NCBI GenBank assembly: GCA_016987375.1
Contig: PJRA01000196.1
Location: 2,271,305 to 2,300,947, forward strand
Direction of reading: 5' to 3'
DNA length: 29,643 nucleotides
DNA from: Brachionus koreanus
Taxonomy: Eukaryota > Rotifera > Eurotatoria > Ploima > Brachionidae
The notes below the pieces were generated by a model. It made no database searches. It was not told where the DNA came from and worked only from the letters and a program-made list of their open reading frames with translations. The position numbers and the translations under genes were made by a program. Below, in pieces: positions 1 to 11,325 of the stretch; the first letter of the stretch is position 1, and every line of letters begins with the position of its first letter.

Positions 1-130
1 GGCTTTAGATAAGTTCAATGGAATCGGCTGCTACAGCTCTACACGGCCGATTGGCGGTGATGGGCTTAGACAATCTACATGTTAGGTGTCGCAGCAAGAA
101 CTACTACTACTACTTCTACTACTAATTTAA
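1..130. repeat. GC-richer island ending in TAC repeats, possible retroelement 3' tail
   Basis: The first 110 bases are visibly richer in G and C than the following kilobase and end in a short run of TAC/TTC triplets before ordinary AT-rich DNA resumes. A unique segment followed by a trinucleotide tail is how many non-LTR retrotransposons and SINEs end. No convincing reading frame is present and the window edge cuts the left side, so this is only a tentative call. Confidence 0.25.
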
Positions 131-1489
131 ACAATACTTAATCAAATTTTCAAATCATAAATCTAATTTTCAAATTTTGCTTTTGTTTAATTGATAATCA
201 GTGAGAACAAAATGACCTGAATGTCATTCAACAGAAAGACAAAATTTCAATTTATAAATTTAATCTAAATTTCAAATTCAAATTAATAATTTAATTAATT
301 ATAAAAATAATTTTTCAATAATCGGCTGTTTATATTTAATACGTTATTTTTATTTTATTCTAATCAAGTATCAAAATTTAAAATTATTTGAGTATTTTTT
401 ATATTCAAAGTATTTTATTTTAGAATATATTAGTTTATCAAAAAAAATGAAGAGTTTTGTTTTATTGAATTTTACAATATCTTAAAAAATACATTTTTTT
501 GATAATTCATGGTTTAATTTGAATATTAAAAACAAGAAAACTGTTCGAATCAAAAAAAGCTTTTGGTAGAAAATTCATAATGAATAATTTAAAGAAAAAC
601 ATACAAATAATAAATCATTTAGATTTTTGACAAATTTATATATAAATTCTCTAACTGACTAAGCAAAAATGATGATTTGTTAATTACTTAGGTTATTTAA
701 TAAATTTCTTTCCGATTTTTTACTATTAATTTGTTCTCCTATTTTAAAATAATGGTTAAATTCCAATAAAAAATTTATTTTTTTTAAATTTCAATTTTTC
801 AATTATACTATAGTTTTTATGCTTTATATCTTATTTTGAGTTTTTTTCTGATTTTTGTTTCTTTAATAAGTTAATTTTTTTGTGTGTTAAGCATAAATAA
901 TTAAATTGAACTGTGATTAGATTTTAACTTAGTTTATTGACATAAAAATTTTAAAAGTAGAATTATTGTGACATTTTAGCGTCATAATACGAAAAAAAAT
1001 TGAAAAAAAGTCTCTAAAATCACTTCTATGTGTTCTAATAAATTTAAAATATCTAAATATTTTCGCTTGAAAAGTTTAAAATTAGAAAGATGAGTCTTTT
1101 AAATTTCTTATATTAATTATCATAATAATAATATTTTTAAAATGAAATCGATCATTTTTCTTAACATTTTTTAATTTATCAATAATTTTTAGTTTTTATT
1201 GGCATAGTGAAGGATTTTAAAATAAGTAAAAATGAATAAAAAAAAATTTGTCAAATTAATTTTTTTTCTTTTTATTTTGTCCTTTCTTATACAAGCATTC
1301 AGAAAAACTTAGAAAAATATAGAATTTTTAATACAAAAATACTAAAAAAGGGGTAAATTTTCTTTTAGAATAAATGCCGATGTGTAGGGTTTGATTGCAT
1401 CGTTTCTGAGAAAGTATTAAAAAATTACTATTATTTATTCAACTTAGAAATATCTGAATAGAAATATTTAAAATATTTAAATAAATAGG
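131..1489. other. AT-rich DNA with no gene seen
   Basis: Homopolymer-rich A/T sequence on both strands, with dense stops in all frames. I see no splice-linked exons, RNA gene or clear repeat here. Confidence 0.6.
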
Positions 1490-1669
1490 CTTAAAGGGAG
1501 AGTACTTTTTGAACTGCCAAAGCAAACTTCCTTCCTCTCTGGATCAAAATTTTTTTTTTTGACCCTACTTAAAAATTTTTGCTTTCCGAAGTTTCACATA
1601 TGCAGATAACGATTTTGAGCTCGAAATTAGGATCTGCAGATAGTGTGGACGTTTTGCATTTTTTGAACC

Positions 1670-1911
1670 TTAAAATGATTAAAAGTTAAAGAATTACCAA
1701 GATTCTAAAATAAAAATTATCCAACATTTTATTTAGCGCTAAATAAAATGTTGGATAATTTTTATTTTACTCTTTTGACTAAACATTACTCAAATAAGTA
1801 AATGAAAATTGGAGTCTGGTCGGATTTTTGAGAAAATAAATGAAAAATATAGATATGACTTAGACAAGATGATAAAAACTAGGCAAAAAAATAAAAAAAA
1901 TATTTTTCTGT
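1670..1911. repeat. Dispersed repeat, copy A, containing a 64-bp perfect palindrome
   Basis: This block is clearly related to 8970-9185. Shared landmarks include CTCAAATAAGTAAATG, a TGGTC..GA.TTTTGAG stretch, CAAGATGATAAAAA and a TATTTTTCTG end. Copy A also carries a perfect palindrome from 1706 to 1769: two 32-base arms meeting at AGC|GCT with no loop. Copy B has only one arm-like segment there, so the palindrome is specific to this copy or was lost from the other. The family is not recognised and no coding potential is seen. Confidence 0.7.
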
Positions 1912-2090
1912 AAATAGAAACTATGGCACTTTTTTACTTTTTTGGTACCTTTTATACTCAATTTTGTAATTTTTATATTTTTTTTTATACTAAACACAGT
2001 GCCCCTTATTTGACGGGTCACTGAGCAAGTGGTCGGCGATCGACCTTAGCTTAGAATTAATAAATAAATAAATAAATTAAGATATTAATT
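1912..2090. other. Small GC-richer island and (AAAT)n microsatellite
   Basis: A moderately GC-rich patch at about 1995-2050, without an open frame, is followed by a short tandem AAAT run at about 2060-2083. It may be an old mobile-element fragment, but no diagnostic motif is visible. Confidence 0.35.
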
Positions 2091-4139
2091 GGATTAGTTT
2101 ATTAAGTTTAAATTAAAAATATTTTTTTTCAATTTTATGCATTTTTATATTTTTTGTGTTTCTTTTAATTAAATTGTGGTAAAAAATTAAAAATTTGAGG
2201 TATTTTATTAAAAATATTTTGTATGCAAACTAAGTTTCTCTTTAAATTAATCATGTTGGGTTTCTAGACATGATTCATATGTCATTCGTTTTAGAGTCTA
2301 ACTTAATTTTGCATTTTTATAAGGTTATAAGCAGAAAACGATTTTCTCGATAAAATTTTTACCTCATAAACGATTTTCTTCTATTCATGATTAAATTTTT
2401 TAAATTAAAAAAAATCAAAAGACCAAAAAATTTAATTAAAAATTAAGACAATTTTTTGAGAAAACTAAATTTTTTCAAGTAAAAAAAAAATTTTTTGAAC
2501 TTAAAAAATAATATTTTTCGAATCAATGAGCTGTTTTATGTTGAACATGAAAATTGATTCAATACTTTTGCATCACTTTTTTTTTAAATGAATAGCTCAT
2601 TTATTTTGATAAAATTATAGGATTTTATTTAATTATTTATAACGGTTTAAAATTTCTTTATTGACTAAATATTGTGAATTTGTATATCACTTTATTCAAA
2701 AGGATTAAAAATAATTAATCAATTCTTTTGTTTAAACTCTTCCGGAAAATAATTATATTAATCAAATTTTACGGGTATTGTTTTTCTGCTTTAGCTAAAA
2801 TGGCTAAAATGATTTAAAGGGGATGAAGAAGAGAATTGTCACACAATGTCTATTCAAATTGTTTGAAGATTAATCCAGGGTCAAAGCAAATATTTTTCGA
2901 AAAAATTTTGCCAAAATTCATTCAATATTTAATTAATAATCAAATTCAATAAGTTATTTTAATTAATTTTCTAATTTTTTGCTTCATTTCGATGGAAAAT
3001 GGAAAATATATAATTAAAAATGTAAATTAATTCAGTTTTTTTATTTTAAAAAGGTAATGCAAATAAAATTTATCTTAAATTTTTCAAATTAAAAAATCAA
3101 AACTAAACTTCATTCAATTGATATTGATATCCGATGTTTACGACTTATTTACTGCTAGAATTTTCACTTGTCATAAATAAATCTCTTTTATCTTAATTGT
3201 TTTTTTTTTAAATATCAAGTATTTCACTTTGTTTGACTGACAATTTTCTGATTTATTATATTTAAATCAATATTTCTATAAATATTAAACTCTTTTGTTC
3301 TGATATCAATTCTTTTAAGCAAATTGATTGATGGAATAAATTCTTTCATGCTGCTTTCATAATACAAATAATTATTAAATTATAATCTAAATGACGTATA
3401 TGTAGAATTAATTCAAATCACAGAATTAGAATTTTTCGTTAAAGTTTTTAATTGAACTAATAGTTTAGTCAAAATAGCTCAGAGACATTTTATTAATGAA
3501 GTCACTTAAGAAATTTAAATTTTAATTATTTTTCTATTTAGAATAACAAAAAATCATTTTTGATCAAAAGTCTCTTTTAAAAGACAGACATCCATTATAT
3601 TGAATTATAGAATTAAATAGTTCAATTTTAGAAATATAATTGATTTTAAAATTAAAAAGAAATTGACTCTTATTCAAGGTTAGAAAGTTTTGAGACTTTA
3701 ATGAAGCCTTGAATTTTAAAAAATTGTCAGTTATTCGGATTTAGTTTTTTTAAATAGAACTTATTTCATATTTGAAACTAAGATAAGAAGAAATTTTAAT
3801 TTCAAAATTTGATTCAAAATTATAAAATATCAGATCTAGTGAAATTGATGTTTTACACTAGCTAAGCGATTTAAAATTTTTTAATTACCTAAATAATAGA
3901 AAAAAATTTCCTACAGCCCTTAAAAAAAATCAATTTAAAATTTAAATTCCCTAACATTTTTAAGTTTAAAAAAATTCAAGATTTTAAAACAAAGTATTTT
4001 TTGCCTAATTTTTCTCCCTCTAACTAATAAAAATAATTTTAGTTTTCTTTCAAATTTTATTTTAATACCAGCATTACCTATTAAAATCGAAACCTAGGTT
4101 TAAAATGAACTCGATTTATGAATTTTAAAGTCAGGGTAA
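2091..4139. other. AT-rich DNA with no gene seen
   Basis: About 2 kb of low-complexity A/T sequence. No frame with protein-like composition, no exon pair joined by compatible splice sites, and no RNA gene could be supported on either strand. Confidence 0.55.
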
Positions 4140-4141
4140 TA

Positions 4142-4158
4142 ACGGGTGATGCATAAGT
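4142..4158. repeat. Mariner left terminal inverted repeat
   Basis: ACGGGTGATGCATAAGT, preceded by TA (4140-4141) as target duplication. Confidence 0.88.
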
Positions 4159-4238
4159 AAATGGACAAAAATTAAAAGCGAATATCTCAAAAAATAAAAA
4201 TGATATTAAGTTCTGGTTTTTTTTCTGATGTAAAGAAT

Positions 4239-4885
4239 TTATTTTTCAATAGAATTATGATTTTTAAATAATGAAAAAACTCCATCGTTAATCAGCTGTT
4301 GCTCTGTTGAGGCTTGCCAACCTCCCTCGTTTACTTTTTTACTCAAAAATTTTCGATTGGGTGCGCTTGAGGGACATTTGGCGGGTTGATATCTTTGGTC
4401 ACATAATTTACATTTTCGTTCATCCATGTTGTCCTTACCATAGAATAGTGAGCAGACGCTAAGTCAGGCCAAAAAACGTAGTCAAGGTCTTCATGATACT
4501 CATGTATAAATGGGAGCAGTCGTTTATTGAAGCATTCGTCGATATAGATGCTCGAATTGATGGCAACCGACTTTGATAATCGAAAAAGAGGCTTAGACAT
4601 ACCTCGATCAGATATGGCTATCCAAACAAGCACCTTCTTTGGAAACTTCTCTTTACCAGCAAACCGAACACGGTCCGGACTAGTAGACTTTTCATTTGTG
4701 TAATATCCAGCATTTCCCGGCATGTTGTCGCCCGCCAAAGTAAAGTACTTTTCGTCGTCCAAAATAAGCGAACATGGTGAACGATATAGCATATTTGAAA
4801 GTTTTTTACTCAATTTCTTGGCTTTCTCATGCTGTACGGCGCTATATTTTGGTGTTTTTTCACGTTTACGATATGAAATATCCAT
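4239..4885 (-). pseudogene. Broken Tc1/mariner transposase, catalytic half
   Basis: The catalytic domain reads from about 4885 to 4346 and shows SYRKREKTPKYS at the edge of the second DNA-binding helix. The acidic triad follows: D in LDDEKYF (residue 44 of this frame), D in WPDLASAH (141) and E in HPIENF (178). The last two are separated by 36 residues, giving DD36E. Directly after HPIENF a stop occurs where the family has Trp. The family-typical continuation (KVNEGGWQA) lies in the neighbouring frame down to 4239, consistent with a one-base loss at that Trp codon. Some coding sequence (QTTVGRQL) continues upstream of 4885 before the deletion joint. The copy cannot encode an active enzyme. 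Confidence 0.88.
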
Positions 4886-4936
4886 TTTTGTTAACTGCCG
4901 GCCAACTGTTGTCTGGTGGACATTAAATTTTCTTAA

Positions 4937-4953
4937 ACTTATGCATCACCCGT
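4937..4953. repeat. Mariner right terminal inverted repeat
   Basis: ACTTATGCATCACCCGT, the exact reverse complement of the left repeat, followed by TA (4954-4955). Confidence 0.88.
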
Positions 4954-4964
4954 TAACGTAATTA

Positions 4965-5009
4965 GTCGGTTTTTTAAGAGTAAATTCTATCAACTCTTAA
5001 AAAACCGAC
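4965..5009. repeat. Perfect 16-bp stem hairpin beside the mariner element
   Basis: GTCGGTTTTTTAAGAG at 4965-4980 is repeated as its exact reverse complement at 4994-5009, with a 13-base loop between. It begins ten bases beyond the target duplication of the mariner element. It could be the remnant of a small foldback element. Confidence 0.75.
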
Positions 5010-6005
5010 AACCATTTCATTGCATGAGTATATGGTAAATAAATTTTTGCCAAAATAATTCATAAAATTCTGTTTTCAAAAATAGAAAAAATGAATCAGA
5101 AAAAATTTTACTTTACTGAATTTTTCAAGGTCTCTTTTCATTTTTTCTATTTATTACTTAAGGCAAGAATAATTAAATTCAAATAATTTAGTCTAATTTT
5201 TTTTAGATTAAAATGGTCCTTATTAGGTGTAATTTTCTCTTTGATAAATATTTAAATTATGACAAAAACATTCGTTACATATTAAGATGGATGGTAATAA
5301 ATCAATATGAATTGGATAACTTTTATTTTTTTTTATTTTATAATTTAGGAAATAATTTTCAAATTATTCTGTTAATAATTTTAAGTTTCAATTAATTAGA
5401 ATTTCCTTAGAAATTGAATTAAGAGAAATTTTTTGAAGCTTTGGAAATTTTAAAACTCCTTAGAAATCAAAGCTGTCAATCAAAAATAAAGCTATCTAAA
5501 TAAATTTTAATCTGAAAGAAGGTTGGAGTTCATTTTTAATTGACTTTAATTGATTTTGAAAATTTTGAAAGATTAACAGGAGATTGTTTTGACTTATAAA
5601 TAAAATTCTGAGATGTAAAAAATGAGTAAAATACATTTTTTATTGTTGTTTATTTTTGTTTAGAATTATTTTCTTTATCTTTTATTACTAAAAGGAAAAA
5701 AAATTAGATTTTTCAACGAGATAAATATGTATTTAGAATAAGTTGAGCACGTCGTGAAAATTAAAATCAATCAATAGAATATACTCTGAAAGATTTAATT
5801 AATCATTTAAAAAAAACTGAATTTTATATTTTATTTCCATTATAGTTTGTTTATCATTAGTTCTTTTTTCTTTTTGATCTCAAATCCTAGAAAATCGCAA
5901 TTTTTTTTGCAAAATTTTGTCTATTATTTTGAATTAGCTTTAATTTCTAAACTTAGTAAATAAAATTTAAATTGTCAAAAAATTCTAAAAAACAGGATCA
6001 AAAGG
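5010..6005. other. AT-rich DNA with no gene seen
   Basis: Low-complexity A/T sequence. A 60-codon frame at 5213-5395 starts with ATG but has A/T-driven composition and no recognisable domain, so I do not call it. Weak inverted similarity (AATAGAAAAAATGAA against its complement) is present near 5080-5150. Confidence 0.5.
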
Positions 6006-6175
6006 CAAAATGAAAATAATTTTACATTTTTAGATTTTTTGTGCAATTTTTCAGAAAATTTAAAAAACTGTCAAATTTTTTGGTAAACAAAAATAAAATT
6101 AAAAAATTTTTAAAAATTGCACAAAAAATCTAAAAATATGAAAATATAAAAATGTAAAATTATTTTCATTTTGCC
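6006..6175. repeat. Foldback (inverted repeat) element
   Basis: CAAAATGAAAATAATTTTAC and the following AGATTTTTTGTGCAATTTTT on the left are matched by their reverse complements between about 6112 and 6174. A short AT-rich spacer separates the arms, and the right arm carries a small extra segment. The arrangement resembles a non-autonomous foldback or MITE. No target duplication is obvious. Confidence 0.65.
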
Positions 6176-8406
6176 GATTAAAAATATTTTTCATTGTTTT
6201 CAAAATAGTCAAAATGTAAGAGAGTTTAAAAAACATAATATTTGGACTTAATAATAAATATCTAATTTTAATCATGGAAAAGAGAGCATTTTCAATTATA
6301 AAATACTGATTTTTATTTTAAAAAATTTTTATCTTTTTTTAAGTTTTTTTTCTAAGCCTTTTTAAATGAATTAAAATTTGATAAAATAAAGGAATTTATT
6401 TATAATCACAATGCCAATTTGACTGTAATTTGATTTTTGAGCAGGAAATACGGCACTTAACAAAAAATCAAATTATCTTTGAATCGCGAGACATGGTTCA
6501 GATTAAATTACTAGAAAATCAGTCAATGTCATTTTATTTGTTTTGCATGCAGTGATGCAATTAAATAAATTTGTAAAAGACCTAGTTGGTTAAAAAGTTG
6601 GATATTCCATTTGAATTTAAATAAAAAAATCAACTTGTTTTTTTTTATTATCAAGATTCAAACAAAATTTATTTATAATCATTAGTAATAGTTCATATTG
6701 GATCTTGGATTAAAAATAAGAATTTTAGAAATCTTCTAGAATTTAATTGTAACTTTTTTAGGAAATTGATGCTAATTAGTCATTCACGGCATTGAATTTG
6801 ACGCCATTTTCAATAAAGCTCTATCCAATAATTGATATATAAGTTACACTTCCGCAAGACATTTTTATTAATAGAACATTTTTCCAAAATTACACTCCAG
6901 GCATAAAATATAATCAGCTTAAATTACTGAATATTATTTCATTAAATGATTTTGCTTATTTATTGAAAATGATTTAGAAAGATTCAAAAATGATAAAATA
7001 ATCTGTTTTATTCTTATTTTTTAATTTATTTGTTAAACAATTTTTTGATAAAATGATTTCATATCATGCTATAAATGATTTTTTCTTTGGTTATAAAGCG
7101 CTAGGAATACCAAAATTTAAATTCTTATTTTGCGATTACAAAATTAAGTTTTTTTAAAAAAATTTATTTAAAATTGTTTCTTAGCTGCATTTCACAGTAA
7201 TTTCAGTTTGATAATGGATTTTTTTAAAAAGAATTTTTCCCAAAAAAATGTTCAATCAAATAATCAGCAAATTAATCATTGATAAACAAAATACACTTAA
7301 ATAATAAAAAAATTTCTTATGAATAAAATTAGTAATTTTAATTTAGAATTAAAATAGAATTAGTTAAATTACTTTTTTTAGAATTAAATAACATGATCAG
7401 TAATTCAATTTTCTTAATAATTTTTTTAGCAAACCTGATCTGTTTAAGAAACAAAAAAGTTAAACAAGTTTTTTCTAAAACTTGATAAAATAAAATTGTT
7501 AATAATAAATTTTTTTAAGAACATAATACTCGTAATAATTTTTTATAGCTATTCTATTCTAAATTGCTGACTTATTTAATCAAAAAAAAAAAGATTAATA
7601 TTGTTAAATTAAAATCAATAAGATAAAGATTAAATTTTATGACTTTTATAATTAAAAAAGGTTTCATATATTTTTGCATCATTTTCAAAATAAGAATTTC
7701 CTTTTTGTTACGTAAACATAGAATAAAAAATTCTGGTCATTACCAGAATATAGTAGATTTATTTTTGTCTAATGTTTGTTCTGGTCCAAAGAAGGCTTTC
7801 AATAAAAAAATTTTTGATAAATTATTTAAATTATAGCTTTTAGTTTTAATGATTAAAATGATGTAATGATTAAAAGTCCTCTAAATTATTAATCAATTAT
7901 TTAAGATATATTTATTTAATAATTTAAATTGTTTATAAATCTTTTTTATGCATCAGATTTTATAGATAGATTTAATTATAATCAGTGATAGTGTAAATAA
8001 TGATAATTCAATAATTATTTTATAAAAAATGATTTTGCCTTAAAGTGAAGATTTTACTCGTAGCTCTAATGTTAATAATCTGTTCAACATATAAGTTCAG
8101 ATTTTTAAATAATTTAGTTACAATTCAAAAAAGTAATGAATATTTAGATTTTTTCAAAATAAAAATTATCTTTGAAAGATACTTCATTAAAATTTTTTAA
8201 AAACTCTACTTGACTCATACCAACATTTGTTTATGCAATTTAAAAATTTTATTTTCATTTAATTTAGATTAAGTTTTAAGTATTTTAGAGAGAAAAATTT
8301 TCATTTTTAATCAACAAATCTTTAGCTAGTATATACAAGAATTTAAATATGAAAATTGATAATGAGAATTTTAAGAAACTAAGATTCTTAATCTCATAAT
8401 TATATA
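6176..8406. other. AT-rich DNA with no gene seen
   Basis: About 2.2 kb without a supportable gene. A 65-codon ATG frame at 7639-7836 has no recognisable family features and is treated as chance. Confidence 0.5.
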
Positions 8407-8505
8407 GTTCTCTAAATAACTAAAACACCGACTCTAGCCAGCTTAATTGTCTATAGTTTCATAGTGCAATACTATGATATATTGTGTTTAGCAAGTCACT
8501 AGTAT
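8407..8505 (+). repeat. 3'-end copy of a non-LTR retrotransposon family
   Basis: The segment matches the reverse complement of about 15905-16012. Shared landmarks are CCGACTCTAGCCA, GTCTATAGTTTCA, AGTGCAATACTATGA and GTTTAGCAA. The other copy lies directly behind a decayed reverse transcriptase, so this one is probably the 3' untranslated end of a severely 5'-truncated insertion of the same family. Confidence 0.65.
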
Positions 8506-8969
8506 CAACACTGTGCAAGGTATTAGAAAATTTTAAAATGTGATAAGATAGATATGTGATATAGCGACATCTCTGTCGATATCACTGGATTAGTTAACTA
8601 ACTAAACTCTGAGCTTTTAAGTTAGAATGGAGCATAAATAGTTGCTCGTAAGCGTCTAACGAAGAGATCGCAAAGACGGACCCAAGGGCAAGGTCTGGTC
8701 AAGCTGATCCTTTCTTCCTCTGAAGCCTTGTTACATAATTATTAAATTTTTTGAACCAATTTTATATCCTTTTTTTTCACTTTCCAATACACATATTTCA
8801 CGAGATACTGCTGTTGCTAATAGACCTTTTTTCCAATAATGACGTAACAGTACTGAAATTTAAAAATTTTCATTTAAAGTTTTCATTTTATAAAATTTTT
8901 AAAAATTAATTAATCATTTAGTTAGATGAATCATTTTGAAGAGCATTCAGTTCTGTTTATTTTAAAATA
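8506..8969. other. Intergenic DNA with small hairpin and GC-richer patch
   Basis: An imperfect hairpin (GATATAGCGACA at 8558-8569 against TGTCGATATC at 8574-8583) is followed by a moderately GC-rich stretch at about 8645-8720 that lacks an open frame. It may be more mobile-element debris, but nothing diagnostic is visible. Confidence 0.4.
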
Positions 8970-9185
8970 TAAAATGACTTAAAGTTTTAGAATTACAAAG
9001 ATGCTAAAATAAAAAAATCCAACACTTTATAAAACTCAAATAAGTAAATGGAAATTGAAGTTTGGTCAGACTTTTGAGAGAAGACATTTTAAAATAAAAG
9101 TCAAATAAATGAAAAAAAATGGTGACCAAGATGATAAAAATTAGGCAAAGGCAAAATAAAAAACTGTTCAAATTATATTTTTCTG
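8970..9185. repeat. Dispersed repeat, copy B
   Basis: Second copy of the repeat at 1670-1911 in the same orientation, with shared blocks in the same order. It lacks the palindromic arm of copy A. Confidence 0.7.
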
Positions 9186-9906
9186 TTCAAATTTTATTGA
9201 CAAGTAAAGTTATTTAACTTTAAAATGATATGAATGAATTTAATCTTTTAAAAATTGATTTTGCCGCAAGATATTTTTTAGTAAATATAAAACATTTTAA
9301 TTTTATCATTTATTAAATGAGTGGAATAGGATTTTAGACACGATATTAATTCAAAAGTTACCTGTATTTTATTATTTAAATCATTTTAGCACGTATTTCT
9401 AATTAAATCAGGATTTAAAAATTTAACTTAGCTTACAAAACTTGATCCTACAAGAACATGTTTCTTAACAGCTTCTAAATATTTAATCTTTTTTTTTTCT
9501 ACTTAAACAAACATTATTTTAATATACAAAATTATCAAATATTGTTTATCATGATCATAAACTCAAGAGAAAAATGTATTTTAAGAAATTAAATTATAAA
9601 ATTCATATAAAAAAAGCTGAAAATAATTTATATCAACATTGAACGAGGCTGATTAAAGCTTAATTAAAAATTGCAAATAGCGTATCGAAAAAAAATTTTC
9701 TATTATCAGCATTTTTATACCTTTGGATTGAGATTCTCATGTAAGTTATGGCGTCATGAGAAATCTCTGAAAAAAGATTTAACTATATTTTTATTAATCC
9801 ATAGAGAATACACTTTAGATCCTATAAATTAGTTCAAAATAATGATTAGATCAAACTATTAAATTTGATAATCGAAAAAAAAAATTATTCTAAAATAAAG
9901 ACAAAA
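9186..9906. other. Upstream region of the GPCR gene, no other gene seen
   Basis: AT-rich DNA without a supportable coding segment. A further 5' exon or untranslated leader of the receptor gene could lie here but cannot be pinned down. Confidence 0.45.
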
Positions 9907-11303
9907 ATGTACAACATGTCTGATTTGAAACAAAATCGATCGTTCAATGACTTGGTCGATCAAAATCTACTAAAAATTGAAGTGTTCACCATGAGTTTGG
10001 TCTTCACTTTGGCAGTCATTGGCAACTCAATGGTTATTCTAACTTTGACGTTTGGTCATTTAATAAAACCCAAAAAGTCTCGTATAAAACAAATTGCCAA
10101 GCTTTCACGCATGAATTTCTATATATTACACTTGTCTATAGCTGATATATATGTGAGCTTTGGAAACATTCTTACAATGCTTTTATGGCGCAAAAACAAC
10201 AATTTATTTTTTGGTGGTGATTTGACATGTCGTCTGGTAGTCTATTCTCAACTCGTGTCTGTCTATTATTCCACTTATGTTCTAATTGCCATGACCATAG
10301 ATCGTTATGAGGCTATTTGTCGGCCTTTTATGGGACTTAGCTGGTCAAGACAAAGAGGATTGCTCTACATAACTATTGCATTCATAATTAGTCATTTGCA
10401 AGGTTTACCACAGATTTATTTCTTTCGCCTACAACAGATACCAGGCTTGAATGTTCCCGTGGTAACTTGCTACGCTTCATTCGACCCTCCTATTCTTCAA
10501 AATATCTATATAATTTATACGTGGGTGATGCAATTCTTGATTCCAATTTGCATCATAATTGGCTGCTATGCGACCATTTCAATCAAAGTTTTTAAGAGTA
10601 TCAAGAGAAAGAGTGAGCCGAAAAAATTCACATCTACTTATATTGGAAAGAGTGACGCTGAAAATTCATCAAGCTTAATGGGAACTGAAAAATCAAGCTT
10701 TGAACGTACTAAAACACTCAATGTTCATTCGGGCAAATTTTCTTACAAGCATACATTCAGTGTGAGTTCAGATTTATCAAATCCCGAAGCAAATCGGCTG
10801 ATGCCAGAATTTAGACAACATTGTCATAAAAATTTTTCAAGATCAAAAATAAAAACAATCAAACTTACTTTAACTGTGATAATTATGTATATTATTTGTA
10901 GTACACCTTATTTTATAGGAATGATTTTAAACGTAATGCTAACTGATCACCTAATGGGTATTAAAATTATCAGTATGCTTTTTATAACTATTAACGTAAA
11001 CAAAATTTTTAAAAATTTTCTTTATTTAGAATATATGATTGTTTTGAGCTGTTTGTTGTTTCAATTGAATAGCTGTGTCAATCCATGGTAAATCAAATTT
11101 TGAAAAATAATTTTTCTTTTTTAACAATTATTAATTTTTAAGGATTTATCTTTCGTTCAATGTCAAATTAAATTGTATTAAAATGTAATTTTTTATTTAT
11201 TTTAAATTAAATTAGTTGCTAAATATTTATTTTATTTTTTAGTTTCAGTTTAATACCTGTAATTAGAAAGAAAGCAAAAAAGAATGAAGCAGCTAAAATT
11301 TGA
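9907..11303 (+). CDS. Class A neuropeptide GPCR, vasopressin/NPS/CCAP-receptor-like
   Basis: A seven-transmembrane receptor of 403 residues, probably Gq/Gs-coupled at the plasma membrane. The exon model is 9907-10957, 11030-11087, 11143-11184 and 11243-11303, with phases that agree and GT-AG introns of 72, 55 and 58 nt. Visible features are IGN in TM1 (N40), LSIAD in TM2 (D80), Cys108 and Cys188 for the extracellular disulfide, DRYEA at 132-136, a long Ser/Lys-rich third loop (about 230-315), CSTPYF in TM6 and NPWIY in TM7 (368-372). SRMNFYILHLSIAD and STYVLIAMTIDRY resemble CCAP, neuropeptide S and vasopressin receptors. The toggle Trp of CWxP is replaced (CSTP). The C-terminal tail is short and basic. 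The ligand is unknown, and the subfamily is less certain than the fold. Confidence 0.88.
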
Positions 11304-11319
11304 CTTGCAATTTTTTTCG

Positions 11320-11325
11320 AATAAA
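11320..11325 (+). promoter_or_regulatory. Polyadenylation signal of GPCR gene
   Basis: AATAAA 17 bases behind the proposed stop codon, which supports the position of the last exon. Confidence 0.55.

Larger units (their letters stand above)
4142..4953 (-). mobile_element. Internally deleted Tc1/mariner element, DD36E type
   Basis: The element has 17-base perfect terminal inverted repeats, ACGGGTGATGCATAAGT at 4142-4158 and its reverse complement at 4937-4953. It is flanked on both sides by the TA dinucleotide that Tc1/mariner elements duplicate. At 812 bp it is shorter than a usual autonomous copy of about 1.3 kb. The missing part is mainly the N-terminal DNA-binding half of the transposase, which begins almost directly at the right repeat. 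The remaining transposase on the minus strand is frameshifted. The same terminal bases recur on the MITE at 28341-29219, so both may have used one transposase source. Confidence 0.9.

Noticed and set aside
4722..4961. 79-codon plus-strand frame
   Set aside because: Antisense shadow of the mariner transposase.
5213..5395. 60-codon ATG frame on the plus strand
   Set aside because: Composition is driven by A/T (Phe, Leu, Ile, Asn, Tyr), with no domain, no neighbouring exon and no conserved-looking motif.
7639..7836. 65-codon ATG frame on the plus strand
   Set aside because: Isolated, with no family features; the expected number of such frames in several kilobases is not small.
9865..9906. GPCR start at an upstream TTG
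   Set aside because: Animal genes normally start at ATG; the first in-frame ATG is at 9907 and the extra residues are Lys-rich and AT-driven.
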